A DNA stretch of 64,000 nucleotides. It comes from Shinisaurus crocodilurus (lineage: Eukaryota > Chordata > Lepidosauria > Squamata > Shinisauridae). The translations under genes and the position numbers were made by a program. The stretch is taken from contig CM037879.1 of NCBI GenBank assembly GCA_021292165.1, forward strand, positions 115,703,359 to 115,767,358, read 5' to 3'. Numbering within the stretch: the stretch's first letter is position 1; each line of letters starts with the position of its first letter. Shown one piece after another: positions 35,600 to 46,756 of this stretch. The notes under the pieces were generated by a model. The model was not told where the DNA came from and searched no databases. It saw only the letters and a list, made by a program, of their open reading frames with translations.

Positions 35600-35672
35600 C
35601 AGTCCTTAATTAATACCGGTGGCCGGTGGCCGGCCAGATGGGCGATAAATAAATATTAATAATAAATAAATA
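35600..35672 (+). repeat. LINE 3' tail fragment
   Basis: GGCCGGTGGCCGGCCAGATGG followed closely by GATAAATAAATATTAATAAT, the usual end of reptile LINE 3' UTRs. Confidence 0.6.
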
Positions 35673-37367
35673 CTAAATTGATCACCATTTCCAGAAATGT
35701 ATTTTCATGGAATGGTTAAAAGTTGTCCTAGGGTGCTGCAGACAAGATGATATAAAACATTCATCTGCTGGTGTGATCCAATTCTCTCCTGTTACCCTCA
35801 TGTGACTATAACACCTCAGATTGCCCAAGAGAGACAATTACAGCAAAATCATAGCCCCAGCCCCCAACAAAAAGTGAAAAGGCTCCTTTTCCCATCAAAG
35901 TGAAAGTTCCTTTTTCCTTCTGTCCTGAGAGACATCTTGGGGTCCCAAGTGAAGAGGAAGGAAGCCTATCTGTTGTGATAGCCCCCTATATTCTGATATA
36001 GCTCAACAGTACCTACTACTGTGTCTGGAACTTTACACTCAAGAGACTGATTCATAAGCATGTGTCCTAAGTTTTTTGTTTCTGAATAAACATCCAGACT
36101 CAAGCTCTTTTTCACAATGCTGCAGCTACTTGGCCAGCTCTTTTGACATGCAAGTTCAGAGTTGTTAGGGAGGTGGACCAAGCCTCTAAATAATTTTCTG
36201 ATTGGCTGACTAGACCACTGACATCAGAAATTGAATTTATTGTCCCATTGCGCAACACAACAGTCTGTCTCTGCTAAGGGGCTAGATTTTACGGATCTCA
36301 GATTCCCATAAATATGTGAGACTTTGCGCTCAGTCTCTTTCTTTCTAGTAACACCTAATCCAGAGTCTAAAGATTCTCTCTCTCTCTCATCTGCAAGGAA
36401 CTCTACACATGTTCTGAAACCGAGGAGTCTACTCATGTAGGTAAAATATACAAGCTAAGTTAGATTTATTTTACTGATATTTATTTTGAATTCTCTGTGT
36501 GTGGTTTGGTGTCTTCTTTGTCCTTTTTCTCCCCTCCCCCCCCCACCCATAACCTTTTTTTTTATATCTAGGCATTTGGCTGCATTGTTTTAAAGGAGGA
36601 ATTTCTCAGTAAAACTACTCCACATGCAGGATTGCGTGGTTGCTAAGCCACCCCTTCTGTTCTTAGGTTATTTCAAAAGGTTTTTTTTTTTTTTTTTTAA
36701 GTTCTGTGTTTTGGGGCAAGCAAATCCAAAGCAACTTTTTTAAAAATGTTACTTTTCCCTAGAGCTAGACTGAAGGGAGGGATTCTTGCCAATAGGGCTT
36801 AGAATCTGCTCATACAGATGTATAACTTAAACTCCTCAGATAAGGATCAGCCTGTGGTAGCAACCTATCATAATTATTGTGGGGGGGGAGGGGAGACCCT
36901 TGTACAAAAAGGAGATCCACCAGTAAGGAAAGTCCTCCACTCCCCCACCCCAAATCTCTAGTATCTTTGTAAATACCACAGAGCAGAGATCAACACTGTC
37001 TTCTAGAAACTATCCATTTTCTCCGTTGTATACTTCTTGAAGATGACCTTACTCTGTAATCTGCTGCTACTACTGGCCCAAGAACAAGATTACTCAGGCT
37101 ACATTCAGGCTGCGAGAAAATCTCACAAGCCCTGAAGTGTCTGTTAGGAGAAAACAACTGGGAAACTAGAGTGGAAGGAAACCCAGTTTGTGACATTTCT
37201 ATGTGGGCTGAAAGGCTATTATCCCCTTTCCTTTCTCATCTCACCTCGGAGCTATTTCATACGTTAAGATGAGACTGCCTCTATATGGAGGTGCTGCACA
37301 TGGACCTGAGTGTGTGAAAAAGTCTCCAGGCCAGTGCTAGTTGACTGCCAAGCAGGGCCGTTGTTAG
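35673..37367. other. Flanking sequence without recognised feature
   Basis: No gene or repeat recognised apart from poly-T runs near 36555 and 36681. Confidence 0.45.
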
Positions 37368-37563
37368 CAGTGGAGGCTGGGGACTCCAATGTCAGTGGGG
37401 CTGCCTATCCACTCTGGATTTTACTCTGAACTTCTATGGAGCTATGGTGCCAGACCTATTTTGGGGATAGGGTTCAGCACCATTGATAGCTCCTTTAAAA
37501 TCCAGAATGAAATCCGAAGTGGATATGCAGCCCCACTGACATTGGCGTCACCAGCCTCCACTG
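37368..37563. mobile_element. MITE with ~60-bp terminal inverted repeats
   Basis: Left arm CAGTGGAGGCTGGGGACTCC ... CTATCCACTCTGGATT and right arm, inverted, CAGTGGAGGCTGGTGACGCC ... ATATCCACTTCGGATT pair over about 60 bases. No convincing target duplication. Confidence 0.8.
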
Positions 37564-37568
37564 GTTTT

Positions 37569-37640
37569 TCACAGATTTCACAGATCATAGACTTGGAAGG
37601 AGCCTACAAGGCTATCGAGTCCAACTCCCTGCTCAATGCA
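37569..37640 (-). repeat. CR1 LINE 3' end fragment
   Basis: Reverse of the CR1 terminus: ATCATAGACTTGGAAGGAGCC, then CTATCGAGTCCAACTCCCTG. Confidence 0.7.
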
Positions 37641-37896
37641 GGGAACTGGAGGAGGGGTCTCCCATCCAAGTAATAGCCAGGCCTGACCCTGCTTAGCTTT
37701 CCACACTCAGACAAGCTGAGCCAGCGTGAGCCACAGGTCTGTATGTTGATTGTTAGGCCTGGGCCCATGGGGCCTCAACTCCAGATGTATTTCCCATGGC
37801 CCTGAATCTATTTCCCAGATCCCTAAGTGCCCATTGATGCCAATGAAACATTTTTTTCTCAGTTTAATGTTATCCAGAGCAGGGTGGGGATGATTT

Positions 37897-38236
37897 AAGA
37901 ACATAAGAAGAGCCCTGCTGGATCAGACCAAGGGTCCATCTAGTCCAGCATTCTGTTCACACAGTGGCCAACCAGCTGCCCAGGGGAAACCCACAAGCAG
38001 GACATGAGTGCAACAGCACCTTCCTGCCCATGTTCCCCAGCAACTGGTGTCAGGGCTTTTTTTCTGGTGGAACTCACCGGAACTGAGTTCCAGCACCTTT
38101 TCTTCTATTAATTGCATTACAATTTAATCGCCATCTACTCCCAAGGAAATGTAATCCAAGAGTTCCAGTACCCTTTTCTCCAGAAAAAAAGCACTGACTG
38201 GTGTACATAGGCATACTGTCTCTGGTACTGGATTTC
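37897..38236 (+). repeat. Reptile interspersed repeat split by a MITE
   Basis: A common repeat (GAACATAAGAAGAGCCCTGC, GGTCCATCTAGTCCAGCATT, ACATGAGTGCAACAGCACC) runs to 38050 and resumes after the MITE at 38197 (ACATAGGCATACTGTCTCTG). The family name is not recognised with certainty. Confidence 0.7.
38051..38196. mobile_element. 146-bp hAT MITE, copy 1
   Basis: Ends CAGGGCTTTTTTTCTGG and CCAGAAAAAAAGCACTG (inverted), internal CTCACCGGAACTGAGTTCC. Perfect 8-bp duplications ACTGGTGT (38043-38050, 38197-38204). Nearly identical to the copy at 48730-48875. Confidence 0.95.
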
Positions 38237-39318
38237 CAGGGGAATCACAATTGTGGAGGAAAGGGTTAACCCTCCTTTGTGCAGTGTGCCCCTCAAACCC
38301 CCCCCCCTCCACATGGCAATTAAGCTTAGAAAAATACCTTTCATTGATGCCAATGGAATTGGCAGGATATATTATTTGAAGTACGTAGGTCTCAGAGAGA
38401 CTGTTTAGCTCTAGCACTATCTTTCCAATGATGTACAGAGCTAGGCAGCCAGTCCTGCATGGGTTACAAGTCACAATGGAAATTGTAATGTAAAATCTGT
38501 TATTTTAGTCATCACCAGCAAAAGCTATGTCCCGTTGTTTTACACTCACATAAAGCAAAGCATTGGTGGTCTTTTTGAAATCTTTAATCACAATTGTTCC
38601 CAAGAGAAAAACAATTCTGATTCAAACTGTGAATAAAAGCAATCGAAAGACATTATGCCAAACTCTTCCCAGGTTTAAAACTCCATTAGTGTCAATGGGA
38701 TTTTGCAATCAAAATGAATTTGTCCCACTGGTCCTATGGTACAGTTCTGCTGCTGCAGAAAACAGAAATGAGAAAGGTTATCAGAGAGAAAATACTAGAG
38801 TAAAGACACTTGCATATAATACAAACACTACAGGGCTGAAGATATTGTGCAACACTTTTATTATTAAAAATTTAATGTCTCTTGCTGATGTAACAGTTTG
38901 GCAATTGGTACATGTACTAAGCATAGAAATGCTACTCCTGACTCAGGAACTTCCTTACAATTGCCTTAGTCACCAGTAAAACAGCTTTTTGGCCTGTGCA
39001 GTCAAATCCATGTTGACAGTGATTAGAATGCCCAAGATGAATCCTGGCCAGGTACCCCCTATGTAGTAGCTTTGGTCTTCTTACTGTAATACTTAGGAGT
39101 CAACTCCAATTTTCCAGAGCTATGTTTGTATGTCAAAATCTGGAGTAGTTCTAGCCCAGGTGTTATTGTTGTTTTTAATTACGGTATTGTTGTATTTGTT
39201 GTTCTTGTCCTGCCTCTGCACAGGACTAGGCTTGGTCAGGTACAGGACTAGGCTTGGTCAGGTAGCCATGAAAGATTCTTCTAGGATACCTAATTCTACA
39301 TTTCTATTCTTACTACAG
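38237..39318. other. Flanking sequence without recognised feature
   Basis: No gene recognised. A 22-base tandem (GGACTAGGCTTGGTCAGGTA) is duplicated near 39223-39262. Confidence 0.5.
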
Positions 39319-39341
39319 TGTGTGTGTGTGTGTGTGTGTGT
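39319..39341. repeat. (TG)n microsatellite
   Basis: About 11 TG units. Confidence 0.95.
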
Positions 39342-39721
39342 ATCTTATTTACCTTGAAAACATGGCTAAATCTTGCATTCATGAAGGATCTTAAACTATC
39401 CTTCTGAGCCTAACCACATTATAATTTCTGGCATATGCTAGAATGATAGAATCCCTCTTTTGCTGCCTAATTTCCCTTACAGGAGGCTCATTAACTAGGA
39501 GAAGCATTTTTTGACCTGAACCCAACCCAGTCAGCCATTTTGTCAGCTTCAGGGTGTGGGAAAATGTGTGTTATGGTTGCTAAGCAGAGCACATGTAAAT
39601 AAGGAAGGAACAGACATTCTCTTTTTGGTCAGCACCCAGGACAGAGTTCCATCTGCCCAATAAATGGTTCAGTCCTACTAAAATGCAGGCTTGGGGAGCT
39701 CAGATATTTTCAGACTTGGCA

Positions 39722-39839
39722 AGACTCTCAGCCTAACCTACCTCACAGGGTTGTTGTGAGGATAAAATGGAGAGGAGGAGGATTGGGTTCCTTGCAGGAA
39801 AAAAGGTGGGGTATAAATATAATTAATAAATAAATAAAT
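39722..39839 (+). repeat. Sauria-type SINE, 5' truncated
   Basis: Begins inside the body (GACTCTCAGCCTAACCTACC) and keeps the 3' domain with a short deletion before GGGTTCCTTGCAGG; TAAATAAATAAATG tail. Confidence 0.85.
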
Positions 39840-40334
39840 GGTCAATAGAAAGATGTTTCTTTTTCAAACAGTGCATTTCTTATCTTCCATGGATACAGAA
39901 GGCTCTCCTCATCACAAAGTCACCCTCCACATACAGAGGGTGATGAAAGTGATGACCGGGGGGGGGGGGGCTAGTGTACTCACATGTTTACTGTTGCCGT
40001 TTTCCTAATGCTGAATATGGCTTATGTCACGTCAGGCTCCAACTGGAGGATGCCATTTTAAAATCAGGAAAGGAAACACTCCTCAGGTAGCACTCAGATC
40101 TCAATTTGTGATGAAACCAAAAGCAGGTACAACAGGTTAACAGTGGATTAACAGTTTCAAGTAGAAAAGCTCACTGACCTAAGGAAGCAATCAAAGCTCA
40201 GTGAATGTTCAGGGAGCACCTGACACTGTACAGTCACATAAACTAAACAGGAGCAGACCTGATCAGCAATCTGGATGAGATACTACTGGAAGCCTCATCT
40301 AAGAGTAGAATGTAAGTATAATAAGTTTAATTGA

Positions 40335-40554
40335 GAGCCAGTGTGATGGAGTGGTTGGAGTGCTGGACTGGGACTCGGGAAATCCAGGTTCTAGTCTCCA
40401 CTCGGCCATGAAGCTCACTGGGTGACCTTGGGCCAGTCATTGACTCTCAGTCTAACCTACCTCACAGGGTTGTTGTGAGGATAAAAATTGAGAGGAGGAG
40501 GATTATGTAAGCCACCTTGGGTTCCTTTCAGGAAAAAAGGCAGGATATAAAATA
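40335..40554 (+). repeat. Sauria-type SINE interrupted by a Helitron
   Basis: Full head and body (GAGCCAGTGTGATGGAGTGG ... GTAAGCCACCTTGGGTTCC ... GGCAGGATATAAAATA). Its AT-rich tail continues after the Helitron at 41540 (TACTAAATAAAATAAATG). Confidence 0.88.
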
Positions 40555-41539
40555 TCTACTATATAAATGTGAAAGTTTGTACGTTTGTACGTATGTCCAC
40601 ACGGCTCGCGTGCCTCGCATTGGCTCCTACACGGTTGGACGGATCCGCCCCAAACTTGGCACACGTACTCTCCATCACCCAAGGACAAAGACTGGTGGGT
40701 TCAAATCTCCAAAAAACCCACATTGTGCCTGTACGGCCCAAAATAGATGAGAGCCAATGGCGACACTTGGAATGTTCGCAGGGGCCATTCTGGAGCAGTT
40801 ATGCAAATAGCATAACAGCATTTAGAATGTTGGTATGCAGTGCCACAGGGGCCCAATCAGCAGCGGATATGCAAATCTCTCCTACGTCCAAACAGAATGT
40901 TCATATGAACTGCAGCCCTGGCCTACATGGGGTGGGTGGGTGGGTGGGTGGGGGGATTTCGAACAAACAGTGCCTATAGGAAAATGACGACCCAGGCAAC
41001 GCCATTGTGTAGTCCCGGGGGGGGGGAAGCAGGGATTTCATTGTGTCGTCCTGGGGGAGCAGCAGGGAATTCATTGTTGTGTGGTCCCGGGGGGGGGGGA
41101 GCAGGGATTTCATTGTGTGGTCCCGGGGGGGAGTAGGGATTTCATTGTGTAGTACGGGGGGTGGAGAGAGAAGCAGGGATTTGATTGCGTAGTCCCGGGG
41201 GGGGGGAAGCAGGGATTTCATTATGTGGTCTGGGAGGGGGGACACAGGGAAAACATTGTTGCATAGTCCCGGGAGGGAGGGAAGCAGAGATTTCATTGTT
41301 TAGTACCGGGGGGGCAGGGAATTCTTCATTGTGTAGTCCCGGGGGAGCTGGGATGTCAGGGGAGCTGGTAGTCCTGGGGGAGCTGGGATTTCTTTGTGTA
41401 ATCCTGGGGGAGCTGGTAGTTCCGGGGGAGCTGGGATTCTAAGGAATTCAAAACAGTGGACAGCTACCTTAAGGAATTTCAAACAAATAGTGCCTATAGG
41501 AAAATGACAACCCATGCAATGCCAGGTAAAAAAAGCTAG
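40555..41539 (+). mobile_element. Non-autonomous Helitron
   Basis: Begins with TC (TCTACTATATAAATGTGAAA) and ends with CTAG after CCCATGCAATGCCAGG, the terminal motifs of Helitrons; it lies between a host A and T with no target duplication. No Rep/helicase coding is present. The 3'-terminal sequence (AGTGCCTATAGGAAAATGAC) occurs twice, at about 40969 and 41489, flanking a G-rich minisatellite. Confidence 0.85.
41003..41440 (+). repeat. G-rich minisatellite inside the Helitron
   Basis: About a dozen degenerate units of roughly 30-37 bases built on TAGTCCCGGGGGG, AGCAGGGATTTCATTGTG. The open frames over it (for example the reverse repeat MKSLLPPPRDHT) are by-products of the array. Confidence 0.92.
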
Positions 41540-41560
41540 TACTAAATAAAATAAATGAAA

Positions 41561-43905
41561 CACATTTTTAAAAGCCATAAGGGAACACTGAAACATACAA
41601 TCTCCTCCCCACCCCAGCCCATAGTCTCAAGAGGTTCAGCCCATTCTACCACTTTATTTCCTTCTCACTAAAAATGGTATAAGCCGGACCTTGACACAAA
41701 AGCTAGTTCAACTGAAAAGCTTTGTGGTTGAGGAGATGTGAAAGTTCTGTCTGTGGTGGTTAGTCTGTGATAGCTTATCCTCACAGCTGAAACATCAAGA
41801 GATGCTGCTGTCATCAGGTGATGAACATGCACTGTTGAACCATCTCGAAGAGGCTCTGACTCTGAGTTTGGAATTCATAGGCACGTCCCAAATGAAAGGT
41901 ATTCTGTTGCCACTCATCAGTCAGGCAAGCGGCAGTCTCTTCTGCAGAACTGTTGATGGTGAGTGTTTGCAACAGTTCCAGATGACCACCAGTGCACAAC
42001 AACAAGCCATGTGCTGCAAGAGAAACCCAGGCCAGTTGGTTTCCAGGTGATGATGTAGGAAGAAAACTGCTCCATGATGCCAAATATGGTGGTCAGTCAG
42101 GTCCTCCTGAATATCAAGTGCTGATTCCTAGGAAATGGACTGAGTACCATACCATGCCCCTGAACTCTCATTTCTCACTGGGGATGAAATCACTGATAAA
42201 GAAATTTCAGTCACCGGCTCTCTGCTAAGATACAGCCTTTACTGCAGCTTTCCATCTGCTTTAATATCCATACCACCAGCCCAGAACAGTCTGTGATGGC
42301 TTCTGCCACTCGGCCCCATATGTTGCACTTGTCATTGGCCTCCTGCTTTAGGATTTTTAAAGTGTATTTTTTAAAAACAACAACGACAGCACTGCTACTG
42401 ACAATATAATGCTGAATAACACAGATGAAACTCTATGGTTCAACAAAGAATCCCTTCAGGGAGTCAAGCTGTCAACTCGCGGATGCTCAGAGAATCAGAA
42501 GAAAGTACGTTGCACATTTACTGGTTGGCAATGTCTTGCGCCTGTGTTTCTGTTGCCACAACTCCACAGATCTTACTTACGCTTCTTAATCAGGAATACT
42601 GGCGCCTAATAGGCTCAAATAATCCACACAGACAGATATTAACTGATGGAGTTGTGAGCCTCTGCTAGCAAGAAAAAAATAGTTTAAATGTTATCTCACT
42701 TCTGTAGCTGGTTCACGGAATGGGTTAAGAACAGCCTAGCTGTTGGGACGTGCAATCTTTAATATGTAGTAAATAAGCATAATGTGTGGGTTATTTTGAC
42801 TAATGCTTTATAATTGACTATTGCTTTATAATGCTTATTATAAATACATAAGTTAATTTAGCAAATAACCAAAAATTACTTTCATCAGTATTATTATGAG
42901 CATACACACTGTGCTAAACTCAGTACAGTTATGGAGGTTGCACATAACGCCAGTGAGAGCCATTTGTGAATTATCTACTGCAGTGCGGGCAGCTATAGTT
43001 TGTTGTTTGGTTAAGATACAATCATTAAATGCGGGGCTCTATCCCGCACAACCAATGCCAGTCTGGGACAGGCATCTAGGTTGACCTACAAGGGGAAAGA
43101 AGTTGGTGGCAGTGGCAATAGCAGCAGAAAAAAGGAGCAAGCAATGTGAGTGCTATGGCCCTACTCCTTGAGTACTTTGCAAAACTGTGTTAATGCAGTC
43201 TTGTATTTTAAGAATTAAAACCTATTGATCTAATATATATGTTGGGAGGAAAAAGGTTTCACAGATCCAGCTCACCTTTTAAACCAGCATTGTGTGTGTT
43301 TGTGGTACCAGCAGTGGGGGTGATGGTGCTCCTGAAGTCTGGTGGCTGGTGGGCACCATCCATCTCCACCCCAGATGTCCCTAGAATGAGGGCAGGAAGT
43401 GTTGCCCTGCTCTGACTGACTTCATGTTGATGCTATGTCATCACAAGACGGCCTTTGGCCCTTTCCAAGGGTTGGATCTAGGATCTGCCTTCCACGAAAG
43501 CAAGGGCTCCATACACAGATGATCCCTCTGCTGAATTTTTTGGGGATCCCCCCTCCCACACACACAACAGCTCACCCTATTCATCAGGGTCTCCTGTCTC
43601 ACTGTGGAGCTTTTTCAGGGGGCTCCATGGAGCTGCCATGGGAAGGAGGGGGTGTGACTTTCATCCAAACACCTTCCTAGCGTAAATCTGGATCCAACTC
43701 CAACTCTATAAATCTGTGATTCCAATTTCTAACTATTTGATCCATTCAACCAGCCTTTGATTCCAAGGCTTTACCTATTTCAAGTATAATTGTCAAGTCC
43801 AAATGCCTTTGTAATGTGTCTGCTAAACTTTTTAAATTATATATTCAAATAATAAGGACGTCCTGTTGGACAATTTAATTTTTATTTTTTGCTGAAGCCC
43901 ATTCT
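41561..43905. other. Intergenic sequence without recognised feature
   Basis: I saw no gene and no repeat family I can name. Frames around 41800-42230 are open but resemble no protein I know. Confidence 0.45.
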
Positions 43906-45884
43906 TCTTTTTTTTTAATATTTTATTTAAATTTTTCCAAACAATATATAAAATACAAATACATAACATACATAAAAAGGAAAAAAAATTAATAACATAT
44001 AAACTACAAAATACATAAACATCCAAATTATACTGCAAAAAAACTGAAAACTTAAACAAACAACTACCTATACAAATACAAAAAAACCCCAAAACATATT
44101 CTAATCCCCCACCCACACATATAATGTTTCCCCCCCTATAGCCAGGACCCATTTATCCCGCTCATGGCCTGCCACACCATCAAGGGGGGGGCGAAAGGAT
44201 CCACCACCTGCTCATGGCAGCAGCTGTTCTTCTCCTCCCGATTAAGCATTGATCATATTAATAAACCTATTAATCCTGCACCTATTATATCCTGGTTACC
44301 TATTATTATATCCCAATAAGAAAAGAGAAAAAAATAGAGTTGAGAAAATTTTATAATTATTAATAACAAAAATATTAATATTATATCCCAATAAGGAAAG
44401 AGAGAGAAAGAGTTGAAAAAAATTGTAATTATTAATAACAAAAATATTAATATTAACAAATAAAACTTAAATCGTAATTTTTTTTCTTAAATATTACACT
44501 TCTACCACACCAATCATCTTTCTTTCTATCTTTGCTTCCATCCGAACACATAGTCCTTAGCCCAGCTCACCACCAACCACTCCTTACTCTGCCTGTGGTC
44601 CATCTCCATCTTCTTCCAAAAGTCCCTTTTCATGCAGTAGCTCCATTCCTTGACTCCAAGATGTAATCCTGTGCTTTTTCCCATCAAACATAAAAGTTAA
44701 ATATACTGGGTACCCCCAGCTATATGAAATTCCCTTCTTCATCAGAACAGTAGTGCAAGGTCTCACACTACGCCTCCAGTTAATTGTTTGTGAACATAAA
44801 TCATTGTAAATTTGCACGTGGGCTCCTTGATACATCAGCTGATCAGATTTCTGCCTAATTGCTTTCATAAATAATTCTTTTTTATAATAGCTGGCAAACC
44901 TCATAACTACATCTCTGGGAGTTATTCCTTCCCTTTTGAAAGCCACTCTGTAAACACGCACAATATCGTCTTGCTTCCATTGCAATTCAGGGGCCAGTGA
45001 TTTTAGCCAGTTCAAAATCATGTCTCTCAAATTCCTGCCACCTTCCCCGCCACCTTCTGGGAATCCTCGAAGTCGGGCATTGGACCTCCGCTCCCTGTCC
45101 TGAAGTTCAATAATTCTCCGCTCCAATTGATCAAATCTTAAACCCTGCTCCTGAATTTTTTCAATATTAACTTTCACTCCTTTTTCCACAGCTGTAACTC
45201 TGTCTTTCATAACTTTCATATCGGCAGTGATTCCCAAGACTGATTTTTGTATTTTTTGAAGCTCTGTTTGAACCTCTGACACAATCTGCTCTTTATTTTG
45301 ATTCAACTCAGCTTTTATCATCACTTGAAAACGTGCCATCAATTCATCAAGATTCATTTCTTTTTGTTTTAACTTCACCACGGAAGCAGTACTGCCTTCT
45401 TCAAATTGCCTTGCAGCTGATTGGTCTTTATTGCTGTCCGTTCCAGCTAACATCTTCCTATTTCCGGGTGATGACTCAGCACTTAAAGTTTCACTTTGAG
45501 AAAGTTTATCAAATCCCTTAATCTCACCCTCCGGATAATTATAAACCAATTTGTTTTTCTGTTCTTTTTCTATCTCCGCTCTCTGCAGCCGGGTGACACT
45601 AACATCCGACACGTGAGTTCTCTTAGAACGAACCCACACAGGCTCCGCTTTCTTTTTATCCCGGCCTCTCCGCATTTAGCACTTGATGGCCGTTATAAAG
45701 CAATAAAGAAGTTATAAATCCTGTTCTTTCTTGGAAAGCAGACGCTTAACTCTTCCCATCCAGGTAATCAATCGTTCCTACTCACATTTCTTCATTTGCA
45801 GGGGATAATACTGCTTTTAAGTTTTTCTTCATCGGGAGCAAACCGAAACAGCTACCAGCCCGTCCAGCCGGAAGCTCCTCCCCC
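43906..45884 (-). mobile_element. ORF1-only L1 element (HAL1-like), complete insertion
   Basis: The insertion runs from a GGGGGAGGAGCTTCCGG 5' end through a ~210-base 5' UTR, an intact ORF1 and a ~670-base 3' region to an A-tail (AATAAAATATTAAAAAAAAA). Perfect 12-bp target duplications GAAGCCCATTCT bound it (43894-43905, 45885-45896). ORF2, normally about 3.8 kb between ORF1 and the 3' UTR, is absent, so the element is short by internal loss, not by 5' truncation. Downstream of ORF1 a ~72-base AT-rich unit is tandemly duplicated (44309-44455). It would need reverse transcriptase supplied in trans. Confidence 0.9.
44584..45675 (-). CDS. L1 ORF1 protein, intact (363 aa)
   Basis: L1 ORF1p is an RNA-binding chaperone that coats L1 RNA. 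Layout: basic, disordered amino end (MRRGRDKKKAEPVWVRSKR); a heptad coiled coil at about residues 105-190 (for example MKDRVTAVEKGVKVNIEKIQ), ending at LERRIIELQDRERRSNARLR; an RRM-like domain from about residue 195 (RGFPEGGGEGGR) to 285; and the carboxy-terminal domain with NDLCSQTINWRRSVRPCTTV and GISYSWGYPVYLTFMFDGKK. The length is within the normal vertebrate range and no stop or frameshift is present, implying a fairly recent copy. The ATG is the first in frame after the 5' UTR. Confidence 0.93.
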   Translation of the reverse strand: MRRGRDKKKAEPVWVRSKRTHVSDVSVTRLQRAEIEKEQKNKLVYNYPEGEIKGFDKLSQSETLSAESSPGNRKMLAGTDSNKDQSAARQFEEGSTASVVKLKQKEMNLDELMARFQVMIKAELNQNKEQIVSEVQTELQKIQKSVLGITADMKVMKDRVTAVEKGVKVNIEKIQEQGLRFDQLERRIIELQDRERRSNARLRGFPEGGGEGGRNLRDMILNWLKSLAPELQWKQDDIVRVYRVAFKREGITPRDVVMRFASYYKKELFMKAIRQKSDQLMYQGAHVQIYNDLCSQTINWRRSVRPCTTVLMKKGISYSWGYPVYLTFMFDGKKHRITSWSQGMELLHEKGLLEEDGDGPQAE

Positions 45885-45896
45885 GAAGCCCATTCT

Positions 45897-46397
45897 AATT
45901 TAATTAGAATTAAGGTTTGCAAGGTCAGACCAACAATTTGGAGGGCTTTGCCCCCCAGCCCTCTTTCCATGACTACTATAAAATACTTTGTAAAATAAAT
46001 TGTTTGCATGCACCCTAACATCTGCTATGTATGTCACCCTGTTGGCTTATGTTAGCCACACTGTAGATATTCTATAAATGGAAAGGTAGAATAAAATTTC
46101 TTTATTATAGTTAAAAACAATACACAGGAGATTTATTCTATTGTCATAAGACAATCTATTTTCTTAGCTTGTTTTCCTTTTAATTTAGTAATATTGTCTT
46201 TCTATATCCCATTAACCTTAAACTGGGCCAGTTAATGGGAGGGGGGGTCTATCTGGGCCCCATGTTGGACAGGGGTTGCTGGCAATATAACCTAGTCATT
46301 AATCTACCATGTGTGAGTGCATGCATGCATGCTGAATTGTTCTGTAAGCAAAATATATTTTACTTCATCAGAAACAGCATTTATGTAAGGTATCAAA
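45897..46397. other. Intergenic sequence without recognised feature
   Basis: AT-rich, nothing recognised. Confidence 0.45.
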
Positions 46398-46756
46398 CAG
46401 GGCCAGTGTCAAGGATAGGTATGGTTGGGCACCTGCCCAGGGTCCATATCCCAGCAGGGGTCTACTAACAAGAGTACCCTGGACTTGCTCATTGCAACGT
46501 GCTTGTTCACCTGCCATTCACTCTGGTCCACACAATGGTGGTGGTGAGAAGGGGGGGCAGTAGATGCTACTGCCTACTCACTCACTGGTTCTCTCCCTGT
46601 CAAGCAGGCAAATGCTTGCAAAGTTGAAAAAGGGGATGAGGAGCAAATTGCAGGCAGTGGCAATGGCAGTGAGAAGGTAGACTAACTGAGGGAGTGGGCT
46701 CCTTGAGGGTGTTTTGCCCAAGGGCCCTCCAAAACCTGGAGGTGGCACCGGTAACA
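46398..46756 (+). mobile_element. Probable decayed hAT element
   Basis: Starts CAGGGCCAGTGTCAAGG and ends near GGTGGCACCGGTAACA, which inverts to a similar sequence. A clear target duplication is lacking, so boundaries are approximate. Confidence 0.4.

Noticed and set aside
40995..41440. CRISPR-like array of repeats
   Set aside because: Units are degenerate, contiguous and of variable length without distinct spacers, and the genome is vertebrate.
40901..41442. Repetitive protein-like frames (MKSLLPPPRDHT repeats)
   Set aside because: They arise from the G-rich minisatellite in the Helitron and change frame between units.
41802..42228. Possible coding exon in 41.8-42.2 kb
   Set aside because: Frames overlap on both strands, with no recognisable domain and no convincing splice sites.
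46398..46756. Complete hAT element with target duplication
   Set aside because: The candidate flanking 8-mers (GTATCAAA, GTAACAAG) match at only 6 positions and the right terminus is degraded, so it is kept only as a probable decayed element.
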